DNA of 64,000 bases from positions 62,001 to 126,000 of the forward strand of contig BDIU01000021.1 of assembly GCA_002118135.1 (NCBI GenBank), read 5' to 3'. Below the pieces are notes generated by a model. It was not told the origin of the DNA, did no database searches, and saw only the letters and a program-made list of their open reading frames with translations. Positions 47,801-59,039 of this stretch are shown in pieces; the stretch's first letter is position 1, and every line of letters begins with the position of its first letter. A program made the translations under genes and the position numbers. Origin of the DNA: Trebouxia sp. TZW2008. Lineage: Eukaryota > Chlorophyta > Trebouxiophyceae > Trebouxiales > Trebouxiaceae.

Positions 47801-50800
47801 GCGGAATCGATAGCTCACTGAGTCGAATACGTTTGTTGATCTGAATGAGCTAAATTTGCTGAATTAGCACAGTCATCAAGCACTGATCATACTGTCGTTT
47901 TATGAGACTGACATTACAGGCTCTTGTATGTATGACTGCGTTCAAGGTGCTATCTCTCCCTCCCAGGTGGGTCTCCCTCCCAGGTGGGAGAGAGGTCGAC
48001 AGCACTTGCAGCCAAAAGGCAGTCATATAACAGGACTATCATTTACAGGCTTTTGTGTGTATAACTGCTCTTACGGTGTTATCTTTTAAAAGGTCAACAG
48101 CACTTGCAGCCAAAAGGCAGTCATACTATGAGACTATCGTTACAGGCTCTGTGTATGTGACCAGACCACATAAATTTTAGTCGTAAGTGCTGGCAGATGA
48201 TCTCGGTGAATACAGGACACCAAACGCTGTGTTCAAAAAGTCTAAAAAGACATTAGCTGCTTGCACACAATCGCTTTTGTTGATTCTCGTATCGTTCTGG
48301 TAAAAGTCACTACATATTTTGCAATCAACTCGACCTTTCCAGATGACTTGACACTTGAGAAAAGCACATGTTCTATAGCAAAGTTCTCCCTTGTACAAGT
48401 CTGCTTGATAGTAGTCGACCTCAAAGATCCCAGCAGTGTCCCATTCGTTTCGGCATATGCTGATGCCCGGAGCACCCTTCTGTGTGTACGGCAACATCAG
48501 AGGCAGATCCTCGCAACCCTCTGCCGCGTGAGCCAGATGCAGGAAGGGGTGAGCTGCAAGGCGACTAGGATTAACAGTGATACGTGTGGGGGTATCGTCA
48601 TCAGACATGCACCAGTAAGTTAGTGTCGTTGGCATGAAGGCTGCGCGGGAAGTGAAAGAGGTGAAAATTTGCTGTTGCAGCACGGCAAAGTTCGGCCTTT
48701 GCGAGTTCGTCATGTTTCGAAGAGTAACGGTCGCAGCGGTCGTTGGCGACGAAGCCGCGCTCGATTTTGCACCAGAAAATTGTCTGGCTTCTGCCAGCTT
48801 CTTACGACCAGGCCTCTACAGGGCCTCTGACGATCCGGGGTTTGCCCACACTACAAATACAGGTTTGTGGAGGTTGCGGAGCACTTTGTGTGGGCTACAC
48901 TAGTAATGTACTGACATTGAGGCAAATTTGTGTGGGGTGCCGAAGGCCGTGCGCGGTTTTGGGTGCTCCCCCCCCCAGGGGAAGCGGGGGGTGTAAAGGC
49001 CTGCTTACGAGTAGTTTTACGATTGCCGCAGTATAGACGGAACTGGTTATTCAAGTACGAAATTCAAGTACTTCAGTGTTGATGCTGACCTGGGAACCTG
49101 TCCTTGAGCTTGAGGCCAATCAGCGAGGCTGTGCCAGCGCCGAGGGAGTGGCCTGTGATGACCAGCTGGTAATCCTTGCCGTCCAGGGCCTCGGCCATGC
49201 GCGCTCCCACCCCCTCACCAGTCGCCTCATGCCTATATCCAGCCGCATATGTTGTAAGTACTCCTGTTTGTTTGATCAACCAGAATAGCTCAAAGCATGG
49301 TGTTAGCTTATACAGATGTGCAAGGTTCTGTTTTCGAAGTGGTTGCTGACAACTCAGCCATGTCAAATGCTCTGTTCATTCTTCACAAGCGCTATCATAG
49401 CAGCATGGCAGCTTGAACACCCTGAGCACACTGTCCATCCCTTCACACAGTCCCCTGACTCCTCATTGCAATCCCTGATACTGCTTTTCATGAAGCGGCG
49501 TTTGCAGGACGCCATGCTCCTCTGCGCCCTTCAGGATGGCATGCAGTCATGCACTTCTCTGAGAAGCAACACATGCCCACAGGCTTGGCATATTGCAAAG
49601 GATGAGTTAATACTTGGTGCTAAATCTGCTCTACATGAAGCAGTGTTTGCACTAAGCCTGGCAGCATGTCCGTGAGAAGCTGGCATTCCTTACAGAGGGG
49701 GTATAAGGCAACAGGCAGGTGACACACTGCACGATGGACTTACTCTTGATCCTGATACTGCTCGCCATGGAGCAGTGTCTGCAGAACGCCATGCTCCTCC
49801 ATGTCTTTCAGGATGGCTTCAGCTGAGGCCACCATGCCTGCATGCCCAAAAACTGGACCCAACGGCTTGTGGTTCTTCTGAAAGTCCTGCAATCAGCCGC
49901 AGCATGCTACAGTGTCTCCCTGAGAATGTGTAATACAGCAATGACATGAGTCCACTAGTCAATGTTCAGAAACAAAAGGGACCAAATTGACAACCAGCAA
50001 CTGCTCATTCAACTGTTGAAAGCCCACGTAGTGTTACAGAGCGCGTATGGGATAAAAAGCATTGCTAGCTAGATGGCGAGGTGCTAATTCCTCACACTGC
50101 TACATTTCCCCCCACTAAGTACAGAGCCAGCGTAACAACTCTGCTGCGAATAGCGTCAGGTGCGCCCCCCTGCAAAGGCGTCCTCAAGAGTGAAATGCAG
50201 CGAAATCCCGTGCGGAAGGGATTCGAACCCACGACCCCTCGCGTGAGAGGGAGCCGTGCTAGGCTCTCAAAACCATTGTTACAGAGCGCGTATGGGATAA
50301 AAAGCATTGCTAGCTAGATGGGGAGGTGCTGATTCCTCACACTGCTACACGTAGCCAGGCTTGTTGCTGATGAACTCGGGCTCAGTTGATACCAGGCAGC
50401 ATGCAACAAATGCAGAAGGCGCAATGATCAAGCTTACAGCTCCAAGCCCAACCTTCCCCACAGACGTGCAAGGGCTACACATACTCAGCATGTAGATGAG
50501 CAGACAGCTGTGCTTGCTGACCGCCAAGCAGGACTCTTGAGGCGCAAAGACATCAGTGTGCATAGGCAAACCTTAGGAATCCAGCTTTCCATGGGCTCAG
50601 GGTGCACAACAGCGTCAGTCACCAGGTCTGCTATGCTCTGAGTGCCCCTGATGGCCACAACCACCGCCTTCTTCTCCCTGCGTTATGAGTGACTGTGTGT
50701 GTGAGTGAGGCAGCAAGCATTTGAGTGCGGCTGGGAGGTTTCACAGCAATGAGAGAACCTGGCATGCCCTTGCAGCTTCATTGGCAATCTCCTTGCTCAT

Positions 50801-53800
50801 AAGTGAGCAAGATCGACCTCCACCAGCTAAGGCTGGCCACAAGGGTCACAAATGTGATGTCTGCGCATTGATAACATGGCAGAGCTCGGAGTGATTGTGA
50901 ACAGACGCATGAGCTACAGCTAGTCTAGTTCATCACACCAACATAAAGTTGCTAGAATCATGAGACCAAGGCCTGTACTGTACTAGCTGAGACCGATGCA
51001 ATGTAATAAACCACGCAACATTTAAGACAGCTGAATGCCTGCTCTGTGCTGCAACTGCTTGGTAAGGAAAGCAACTAGCTCTAACAAAATTTGCAACAAC
51101 ATGAGACAGTGCAGCTCACTTGTCAAGGATGATCATGTAGGGCAAATGAGACAAAGCCCTGTTGTCATGACTCCAATAAAGCAACTCCTCAGGCTTCAGG
51201 TCTGCTAGCTTGATAATGTCTGCAGTGATGCTGTCCCCAGAGATGATCTTCTTGGCACACGCTCCACATGTCAAGGGAGACCGTTGCAGCCGGCTGCAAG
51301 GCAGCAAGAAGCAACAGAATGAGTGACAACAGTGAGCACTGCAGGTCTTGCAGCTCTGCTACTTGAGTGATGTCTGCAGTGCTGCTGCCCCAAGAGATAA
51401 TCGTCTTTGCACACGCTCCACATGTCAAGGGAGACCGTTGCAGCCGGCTGCAAGGCAGCACAAACAGGTTGAATGACAAAACAATTTGCAGAGCAGGTCT
51501 TGCAGCTCTGCCAGCTTGATGATGTTTGCAGTGATGCTGTCCCCAGAGATGATCTTCTTTGCACTTGCTCCACATGTCAAGGGAGACTGTTGCAGCCGGC
51601 TGCAGGACATGCAAATGAGCAGCATGAGGGACAGACAGTGGGCATTGAAAGTGGCTGCAACATATAGAAAGCATACTTCACAAGTGACAAAGCTGTGCAA
51701 GGCCGGCTGCAAACCTCAGCATGGAACTGAACAAACAAGAGCGCATTTGTCTGACCTCTATGAATTGGGTCTGTCCTCTTGAGGGGCAGGAGACCATGCG
51801 TGATGTAAAATATGTCCAGAGTGCGAGGGCGCACTGCTAGCGCAATGTTGCAGTGACTGTGCTTGCAGTGCTGATCACGTGAGCTCTGCTGTCATGACAT
51901 GATAAGCAAACTGGTCTCTTCAGCCTCAGTTCCCAACAGACTTGGCACACACCAGTGTCATGGAAACAGGCAACAGCTGCCATGCACAATGACTATACTC
52001 CTGTATTGATAGGAGACCATGGTGCAGATTGAGCTCACATACCTCTTGTCAGCATTCTCTGTGACAGGCTGTATAGCATATGACGCCACTGCGTACTTGA
52101 CATAGTGGCTAGCCGTCTCGAGGTCTTCCAGCTCAACAGCACTGAAGGTACCTGCATTTGCACAGCATTCCTGAGGACCAGTTTGACGTGTCTTGATGAT
52201 TTCACAAGCAAGCTGAGAATACCAGGGCTGCAGGGACAGATGCAATAGTCAGGATTTGCTGAAGCTGCATGTGCACTACGCTCGTGAGTGTGACATATAC
52301 CTTATGTCTGACGATGGGATATTGCTTGTAATGCGCCAAAAAGTTTCATGCCAGTCGGGTCTGCTGACAAACGCAATTTTGCCCATGAAGGTTGGCTTGA
52401 CCAAGAAGAAGCCACAATCAGAGCAAAACTCAAACTTGTATTCTCATGTGTCTTGGTCAAGCAGCGCTTGCGCTGAGTTGTCTGTGTCATCATACAAATG
52501 CTATCTTGCAAGGAAACCAGCAGCAACAGCAGCAGCAGGTCACCAGCATAAGCCTTCGCAGCTTGCTTAGCAGTCAGCACTTGCTCGACGCCATTCTCAG
52601 CAGTCTGAATATGCCTCACATCCTCCGCTTGCTCAGAGGGCGTAATGACAGTAGGGAACTTGAAGGAGATTTGGCGCTCCAAGGGGATCTCAATCGAATG
52701 CGCCTGGCCCAATGTATCTGTGGGTTTGCTGTCGGGCCCTATGAGCTCTGTATCTGCTACCTTGGCAAGTGCTGGATGCGCAGTGTCCGCAATTGGCACG
52801 CCATGATCATCGACAATCTGCAAACACGCAAGCGTGCAAATGGGTACAGCAATGTGCTGGCTGTTCCAATGTGTCTTTGGGTTGCTGTCTGGCCCTATGG
52901 GCTCTGTGTCTGCTACTTTGGCAAGTGCTGGAGGCGCTGTGCCTGCAATTGGCACACCATGCTCGTCCACAATCTGCAAACACATAGGCTGAGAACGCAT
53001 GCATGGACACAAGCGCAAATGGATTGTGCCTGTCCCAATATATCTGTTGGTTTGCTATCAGGCCATACGAGCTTGGTGTCTGCTACTTTGGCAAGTGCTG
53101 GATGCGCAGTGTCAGCAGTTCTGTGACAGCTACTTTAGCAATTGCTACATGCACAGTGCCCATAAATGGCACACTGTGGTCATTGACAATCTGCAAACAC
53201 ACAAGGCTGAGTGCCCTATGAGTTCTGTCGTCAACGCTAGCAGGCGCTGAATGCGCAGTGTTTGTGATGAGCAAGCCATGCTCAACCACAATCTGCAAAC
53301 ACATGAGACTCAGTTTGCTTGTGTGCACTTGCACATGCCCTCAAAGATCCTAATGCTTTGTACATGATATTGGCCATTATTCACTTCTGAAACATGCAAT
53401 TCCTCAACTGGCATGGGTACCAGGACCGCTGTCCAGGTGGTGGCCCAACAGGCTGACAAGCAGATTCAAGGGCACAGCTGCTCTTTGAAACTGTTCCCTC
53501 AGCAGCAGCATCTGATGCTGAGGGGCTATGACAAGAGCAGCCTTGCCCCTCAAACAATGTGCTTGAACAGACTGCTAACCTGCTTGACAATCATTTGAGT
53601 CATGAGCCTCACAGACAGCATGAAGTTGTGCAGCAGGGACAGACACAATCCCAATGCAGTCTATGATGCACTATTAGAACCAAGTTTTTTTTGTGGACAG
53701 CTGTACATGCAAGTCTGCAAAGCAAATCTCACGCAGACAAACTGATCTGATGCAAGAACCCAGAGCACAGCACGTCAACCAGCAACAGATGCTGGGCATG

Positions 53801-56800
53801 GAAAATGACCCACGATGTCCTGTTGCATTCCGTTGTATCACTAGTCTGAAACAAAGTTTTGCGTACGATTGCAAGCACTATCAATCACTGCTGTATAAGT
53901 CTTCACGTGCAAGAATACCTCAAATTTTTAGCAAGCTTGACGTTACCTTGCCACTGTAGGTGGTGTGCTGCAGTGATAGCTCGCTAGGGGCTCCCAGGGC
54001 TCCTGACGGCTCATTCATACCAGCTTGCATCAGCCCAGCTGTAGGCACACCATCAGGTCCCAAGGTGACAAAGTCATGCTCTGACATGTCTGACTCTGCT
54101 CTCTCAAAACCGACAGGCCCTGTCTCTGGACCCCTCTCGTCTGCCAGCACCTCCGGATTGATCTGGCTCAGGCTGACCACAGTGGCGTTCGGGTCATCCT
54201 CTAAGTTTGAACCGGCGGTGGCAAACGGCGAGACCCAATTTGGATCGTCTGGCCTGTTGGATGCGTCACTGACAGGCCGACCGTATGGCATTGTCTCGCT
54301 GCCTCTCTCCCATGACGCACCCTTAGCTGAGGTGACGATGCGATCTGAACCTTTGCCCATTTCCCGCTTGATCTGCCTGTCCTCGGCGGCCTCGTCCGCC
54401 GTCACATGCTTAGCCGGCACTCCGCCATTTTGATGCGTGTCTGCATACGGCAAAGGCTTGCGTGTGTCTTCTAGGCTGCGGCGGTGCGGAGTAGTCTCAG
54501 GAGGCGGACCTGCCCTCTTGGGAAGCTTGCTGGTGTCCACTTTGTCAATATGCTCCGCTGCTTCTTGGTAGCCTTGAGCAAACTTCTTTTTCCACTCAGC
54601 AGGGTAGTTGTCTGGCATGGCAACACCGTTGCTGCCAGCATCCAGCTGACCAGACTGCTGATGCCGTTTGGCAGGAGGTACCTCAAGGTCAGACTCCTCA
54701 GGAATATCAGCCAGTCTATCATCATCATCATTGAGGTCACTCCCTGCTCAAGAAAGCCACAATCAGCAGAGTGACCTGGCCCCAAATACTAAGCACCGAT
54801 TGATGAGACACAGTGCTGTTATCAGTCAGGCAAAACAGATGGGCATCTGCCCTGATGCAGCACATGCTTGGCACGCACTTGACAACCCGTTGTGCACAAG
54901 CTTGACAAGATCTATGTTTGCTATTCCAGCAAGCAACCTCCTAAGGTGGTGAGTGAGCTCATGTATTTGCTGTGCTGTAGCAGGATGGTCTGACAATAGT
55001 AAGACCACGAGAAGGTATGGGACAATGCAGTCATTCATCTTCGGTAATGCTGACTGTGCTGGAAGGTTGGCTGAACGCCAGTAGACAAGGCAGAGGTGTG
55101 GACCGACACAGTGAGCAAGCTAATGCGTTTGTTGCAGATTGGCATCATGCACATGATGTAGCGCTTATATGCTGCAATGCACAGCTTACTCGCGTCAACG
55201 CTTTCTGTCTCAATGTCTGACACGTCATCAGTGGTTGTTGATGTAGCAGCATTGGAGGCTGCCTTGATGACAGGATTAAGTGCCTTCTTGATGCGGTTTT
55301 TGCGCCGCCTTCGCTGTGCAGCAGCAGCTAACACCATGGCTGCCGTGATGTCAGAGGGCGCAAGATCAACTGAGCCAAACAGTCCTGAGATCCACTGTGC
55401 TACGCTGGGCAAAGGCGCTCCTCTGCAGGACAGAAAGCTGAGTGAGCGCAAGACTACGTAACAGTTGGGCACAATAAGCAAACTGCAATGTATTGTTGCA
55501 GGTTGGCCGCCTAGGCTGTGCAGCGACAGCTAACACCGTGGCTGCTGTGATGTCAGAAGACGTAAGATCACCTGAGCCAAACGGTCCTGAGATCCATTGT
55601 GCTATGCTGGGCAAAGGTGCTCCTCTGTAGGACGTGAAAATTGATAAATTACAGCTTGGTATAAGAAAGTGCTAGCTTGAGTCAGCAGACAGCCCATGTA
55701 CTGAGCTATGTGGGGCACAGACACTTGTCGTCAACTTAGAGCGTCGTGAGTCAAATCAATGCCGCAAAATCTGCTTTCAGCTCCAAATGCAGTCAAGGAC
55801 AGGATGGTCTATGCAGGATGCTGATGCAGGATGTTCAGCCAAATTGGAGGTCTGCATAAAGGCAGAGAGCAACTTCATGCCTCAAAATGATGGGAACTAA
55901 ACACAGCCTGTAGGCCCTGAGTTGAGCAGCCTACATGCCTGATGGTCAACAGCCATATACAGGGGCAGTCAAGCAGGCAAATTGGCCAGTGAACTTTCTG
56001 ATGGTAATTACAAAATAACACAAGCAGGCAAACGGTCCAGCACTTTGTAACAGCATGTCTGCTTTGGCATAAGCAAGCCTTGCACTTTCAACGCACACAA
56101 ATTTCACAGCCACTTGCAAGGCTGTAGGAGGCCTGCACAGATTCATATGCTTTGAGGGCGCAAAGCTCTCTGACTCCAAAATCAACACACGCTGTCAGAA
56201 AAGGCTGGTTTCAATTGTGCATGCTGCCACAGAAAATGCTCAGGTGGTGACAGGACAATGCTCCCTTGCCACGGGCCTATCAGCATGCTAACAAGTTGCA
56301 CAGCAGCGAGCCCATCTGTGCTATGGTTGGCATACATGCAGTTTGATGATGCACTGGTACACAAAAACTTAGGCAATCTTGCGCTGCAATGATGCAGCGA
56401 CAATAGCATGCCTGATGTATGGCCTGTTCAAAATTCCATGCACACAAGCTCTAGGCACGTTACTGCTTAGTATGCATGCTCCAGTGCAAAACCAGGTTGC
56501 TTCCTTTGTAGGTCAGACGCTTCACCTGCCATCAACATCTTGCTTGACATCTTGAGAGCAGCCACACAGCCAGGAGACGCAAAGGCACCGCTTCTCCCAA
56601 TTCTCTTGCTTGTTGTGCTCAGGGTAGGCATTGTAAATGCTGAAGATGCAAAGCCTGCAAGTCATGATCCTATCTGGAAGGGTACATCAAACTGCTGCTG
56701 ACCTGCGGCTGAGCTGTTGTCACATGAAGTTGGAGCTTTAACAAGCTAGATGACCACTTGTTGATGAGGAGTTATCGATGCAGCGCTTAGCACAGGAGAG

Positions 56801-58053
56801 GGCATGGGGTACACATGATGCAAGCAGCAAGCATAAGCAAGCAGCACAATGTTTGTCTCTGTCGATGGCTCAGTGAATGGTCAACAGCATATCAGCTGTG
56901 TACATTTTCAAATACGCTAGCTGAAAGGCAAAGCCGTCCCTGCTGGCAAATCCAGTGAACAAAGGCAACTTGTATGCAATGATGCAGCAGGACGCAGCAA
57001 TGACAGTAATCATGCAAACGGTGGCAGCAACGTACGCTAGAAGGACGGTCAGCACCCATGTGAGATACGTCATTCCCTGCGCAATGTGAACCACATGGCG
57101 GGCCTCTCTGCCAGTCCAACAGCTAGCTGACTTGTTGTGCACAACAGCTACGCCATACACTGCAGAAACACCATGAACCATCATAACCATGTTTAGGCTT
57201 GCTGATGAGGTACATGACCATGCTGGATGCATACAGAAGCAGTGAGCTGCCGTTAATGTCTCTGTTCAAAGTCTTCTTATGCCACTGGAAGTTACAAATG
57301 CAAAAAGGTGCCATTGCTTCATGCTTGCACATGACAGACGTTGACCAGCATGTCAACAGCCAGGTGTGACTGGCTTTGCATAAATCCTACTATGCAACTA
57401 TCAAGTGTGCTAAAGTGTGCTGACAATTTTGTCCTGCTACGACGTGCATTTGAAGGTCTTGTTCCTAGCTGTGTGCCAGAGCTCTCACTCCAATGGTAAG
57501 CAGTGCAGTTGCAACACAAGCGGCAAATGCTGCTAGTACCTCCAACTGCAAATCTGGTCGTGAGCATGCAGCACAACAGCACTGCACTCCCTGACACGCT
57601 GCTTACCAGCGAAGAGCAGTTGACTAAGCCATATGAAAGACATGACGTACAGAAGTGGTATGACAGCTTTCCTTTTCTGGACTTCAAGGGGTGTACCTGG
57701 ACACCAAGACAGGTGAGAATGCAACAAAGCATGAAATGACAGCTTACAGGTCAAAATACGACATGGAGCAGGCAGTACACCCTCAAATACGCACCTCTGC
57801 AACCAATGATGAACAGGGCCAACTCAAAGAACCATGACAACACGTAGATGGCGATGAACCCGCCAATAATGGCTTGATAGTTCACACCGGGACTGTGACA
57901 CGCCTGATCAGTGTCAAATACATGGTATGCACCGACCAGCGGAATGAACACGATAATCCAAATCGCGTGGATAACAAGCGCTGCTAGAGCAGGAATGGGC
58001 ATCATGTCGGTGGCCATATGCCACCGTCTGCCATATATCTTCAATGCCGGCAT
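41867..58053 (-). CDS. sn1-specific diacylglycerol lipase-like protein (class 3 lipase)
   Basis: Sixteen exons sum to 1,077 residues with consistent phases: 58053-57795, 57696-57607, 57159-56904, 56654-56526, 55422-55190, 54743-53947, 52817-52761, 52227-52043, 51293-51120, 50677-50572, 49886-49744, 49232-49090, 46913-46739, 43226-43107, 42757-42565, 42040-41867. The start (MPALKIYGRRWHMATDMMPI) and following hydrophobic segments match the four-helix N-terminus of animal DAGL. Then come LAPSDITAA, ETASHYVKYAVASY and AVVVAIRGTQS, the nucleophile elbow GHSLGAGTASL, WAFNPPGGL with acid region VVGKD, and MYPPGRII. DAGL releases 2-acylglycerol from diacylglycerol. The residue after PPGRII is Phe (GRIIFLRPI), where I recall the animal catalytic His. 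A ~265-residue acidic insert (exon 6) is unlike animal enzymes. The choice of exon 7 copy is uncertain. Confidence 0.85.
42385..42480 (-). repeat. Partial copy of lipase exon 42757-42565 end
   Basis: CACCCACAACTTCCGTGAGTCTG with upstream GGTGGACCCACACTATTGAG repeats parts of the exon end at 42588-42625 (TCCCACAACTTCCCTAGGGC, GACCCACACTGCG), downstream of its donor. The copy reads EVVGEVLLSVTSH before a stop. Confidence 0.6.
42927..43062. repeat. ~17-bp minisatellite
   Basis: Eight tandem units of about ACAGGTGCAGGACAGTC in the intron between lipase exons 43226-43107 and 42757-42565. Short reading frames through it are simple repeat. Confidence 0.85.
43530..46400. repeat. ~266-bp satellite array inside a lipase intron
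   Basis: The landmark GCCAGCATTGTTCTTGATCTTGCC and variants recur near 43925, 44345, 44613, 44876, 45143, 45408, 45672, 45941 and 46211. Intervals are 263-270 bp except the first, which is larger. Each unit continues CAACACTGCCTGATAGATTC, GTCAGAGTGACATGCC, CCCTCAGCGTTTGCCAT, GGTGATGTTGACCAA and CAATGACTC-like parts. About ten diverged units, no coding potential. It fills most of the 3.5-kb intron between exons 46913-46739 and 43226-43107. Confidence 0.88.
46914..47335 (-). repeat. Three decayed copies of lipase exon 46913-46739
   Basis: Plus-strand strings such as CACCAGGCGGGTTGGACGCC (46997), CACCAGGCGAATTGAATGCC (47165) and CACCAAGTGGCTTGAACACC (47302) repeat CACCAGGCGGGTTGAAGGCC of the exon (46880-46900), each with CAGATTCCTGCTGACC-like sequence before and a TCT-GCA acceptor-like piece after. 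Spacing is about 115-170 bp. They lie on the acceptor side of the exon. Confidence 0.8.
47485..48165. repeat. Tandem ~100-bp repeats and ATTCA-rich sequence in a lipase intron
   Basis: Units containing GACAGCACTT(T/G)CWGC and AGTCATACTAYRAGACT recur at about 47550-47640, 47985-48080 and 48090-48165. A middle stretch (47650-47870) is a degenerate series of TTCAGCYSATTCAAC and GAATC motifs. A CTCCCTCCCAGGTGGG direct repeat lies at 47956-47985. No coding signal. Confidence 0.7.
48177..48713 (-). CDS. Intronless 178-residue ORF nested in a lipase intron (possible second viral remnant)
   Basis: An uninterrupted frame from 48713 (later ATGs at 48635 and 48608 also possible) in DNA with CG dinucleotides retained, unlike the surrounding repeats. 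Residues about 36-76 (TRITVNPSRLAAHP ... DLPLMLPYTQ) vaguely recall the start of a BTB/SKP1-type fold. The second half has several Cys (CYRTCAFLKC, CKICSDFYQN) and a helical end (ANVFLDFLNTAFG). No confident family. It is on the same strand as the lipase, between exons 49232-49090 and 46913-46739, and stylistically resembles the virus-like block at 9937. Confidence 0.45.
   Translation of the reverse strand: MTNSQRPNFAVLQQQIFTSFTSRAAFMPTTLTYWCMSDDDTPTRITVNPSRLAAHPFLHLAHAAEGCEDLPLMLPYTQKGAPGISICRNEWDTAGIFEVDYYQADLYKGELCYRTCAFLKCQVIWKGRVDCKICSDFYQNDTRINKSDCVQAANVFLDFLNTAFGVLYSPRSSASTYD
48714..49089. other. CG-rich intron segment upstream of the nested ORF
   Basis: CG-rich sequence (GGTCGCAGCGGTCGTTGGCG) directly upstream of the nested ORF resembles the promoter-like gaps elsewhere and could be its promoter. 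Includes a C9/G6 hairpin-like stretch near 48969-48990. No gene recognised. Confidence 0.35.
49480..49560 (-). repeat. Copy of lipase exon 49886-49744 end
   Basis: CCTGATACTGCTTTTCATGA with GCAGGACGCCATGCTCCTCT repeats CCTGATACTGCTCGCCATGG ... GCAGAACGCCATGCTCCTCC from the exon (49752-49800), downstream of the donor. Confidence 0.75.
50033..50349. repeat. 72-bp direct repeats flanking a 173-bp tRNA-like segment
   Basis: GTTACAGAGCGCGTATGGGA and the following 52 bp occur at 50033-50104 and 50278-50349 with two differences. Between them, on the minus strand, GTGGGTTCGAATCCC (near 50215-50232) is a textbook RNA polymerase III box B (T-arm). Nearby CCTAGCACGGCT could be a weak box A. I cannot fold a complete tRNA, so this is a tRNA-derived SINE or tRNA pseudogene at best. 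It lies in a lipase intron. Confidence 0.5.
51294..51720 (-). repeat. Extra copies of lipase exon 51293-51120 start
   Basis: GGGAGACCGTTGCAGCCGGC with ACACGCTCCACATGTCAA and ATGCTGTCCCCAGAGATGAT recurs at about 51360-51455 and 51515-51605, about 155 bp apart. The copies preserve the acceptor (minus strand TTGCAG|CCGGCTGCAACGG) and about 100 bp of exon (SPLTCGACAKKIISGDSITA), then diverge. Confidence 0.85.
52745..53310 (-). repeat. Five copies of the 57-bp lipase exon 7
   Basis: After minus-strand TTTGCAG, the exon ATTGTSGAYGAKCATGGNGT occurs at 52817, 52977, 53191 and 53291, with a 3'-half copy near 53112. Full copies translate as IVDDHGVPIADTAHPALAK, IVDEHGVPIAGTAPPALAK, IVNDHSVPFMGTVHVAIAK and IVVEHGLLITNTAHSAPAS. 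Most are followed by (A)AG|GTAGCAG or AAAGTAGC. The exon is 57 bp and phase 0 at both ends, so any copy could be included without a frameshift. Confidence 0.82.
55500..55630 (-). repeat. Second copy of lipase exon 55422 start
   Basis: The copy with acceptor at about 55623 repeats GGAGCRCCTTTGCCCAGCRT and about 100 bp of the exon (APLPSIAQWISGPFGSGDL). The frame is intact and the acceptor good, but there is no matching donor. Confidence 0.85.
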
Positions 58054-58320
58054 TCTGGCGAAACTTCAGTGCCAGCCACCCGAATCGTTACCAGCCGCAA
58101 GCTACCGCGAGCCGGGCTGACCTACACCCACCCGACATGTGCTTCTGGTCTTAGCCAAGTTCGCATCTCGGAGACGTAGCTCCGCGATTATGCGAGAGAG
58201 AGAGAACCTTCGTTGAGTCAGCGTTGTCAGCGCTCAGAAGTCCAATAAGCACTTGCGTACGTGCGTGAGCCCTAGCCAAACTTTGCAACCTGGGAAAATA
58301 AGAGCCTAACTAGGGAAACC
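58054..58320. promoter_or_regulatory. CG-rich promoter region of the lipase gene
   Basis: CG-rich sequence (ACCAGCCGCAAGCTACCGCGAGCC; TCGCATCTCGGAGACGTAGC) begins directly upstream of the predicted lipase start and ends near 58310. Confidence 0.45.
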
Positions 58321-59039
58321 CTTGACTACTCTAGACCAAAATCAGGGCCAACAAAGGCTTCTGTTGCTGCAAATGTAGGCACAGATCGATCACACAAGCA
58401 ACGGGACTTTTGACACTTCTGTTGCAAGGCCTTTACCGCCTGTGATGTGCAGCAACTGCATCGCCGAGTTCTATGATACCATATGTGCACGAGCAATGTT
58501 TTTGCCACGTGCAGCTGCAGTGTGCCAGCTAGCGGTGCCTGATATTAAGTGTCTGTTCTTACCACCTGCAACTCAAAAGGACTTTCAAGTATCCTGGCAA
58601 TCGAAACCCATGATGACATGCTGCATGTTTAACTACTGCCAATTTTGCATAGATTGGGCAACTCAAAATTGTTGTTGCAACGAATGCATGAAATGCTCGA
58701 GGCAGAGCTGCCAAAACCTGCAAAAGGTATGAAAACAAGACACATAACAGGCAGACAGAGGGGAAGGGCAGAACAGACCACCAGACACACACCCACACCA
58801 ACATCAGACACAACTGCGCTGTCTAACAGTATGCTATGATCACAACTCCTGTCAACCTAAGTAGTTATCACCTGGCTATCAACACAATGCCCTTAGTCTG
58901 GCTCAGCGCGTACAGCAAGCGAGCAACATTGATACAATCATCCAACGACTCACTTTCTCCCATGCAGCAAATCCATTGCTGTTGTGAACAAAACTTTCAC
59001 TGGTGAGCAAGAGGGGGGGAACGGGAAAGATGCCAGCCA
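58321..59039. other. Intergenic stretch, no gene recognised
   Basis: Lies between the lipase 5' region and the 3' end of the carotenoid oxygenase gene, both on the minus strand. A frame at 58442-58732 (+) is Cys-rich without family features and probably not coding. Confidence 0.35.

Noticed and set aside
50205..50290. A functional tRNA gene on the minus strand
   Set aside because: The T-arm is good, but I cannot pair an acceptor stem, D-arm and 7-base anticodon loop together; kept only as a tRNA-like segment.
52302..53018. A 238-codon minus-strand frame in the lipase
   Set aside because: It reads through the GTAGCAG donor after the 57-bp exon and has no similarity to the lipase beyond it; a splice out at 52761 is needed to keep frame with the next exon.
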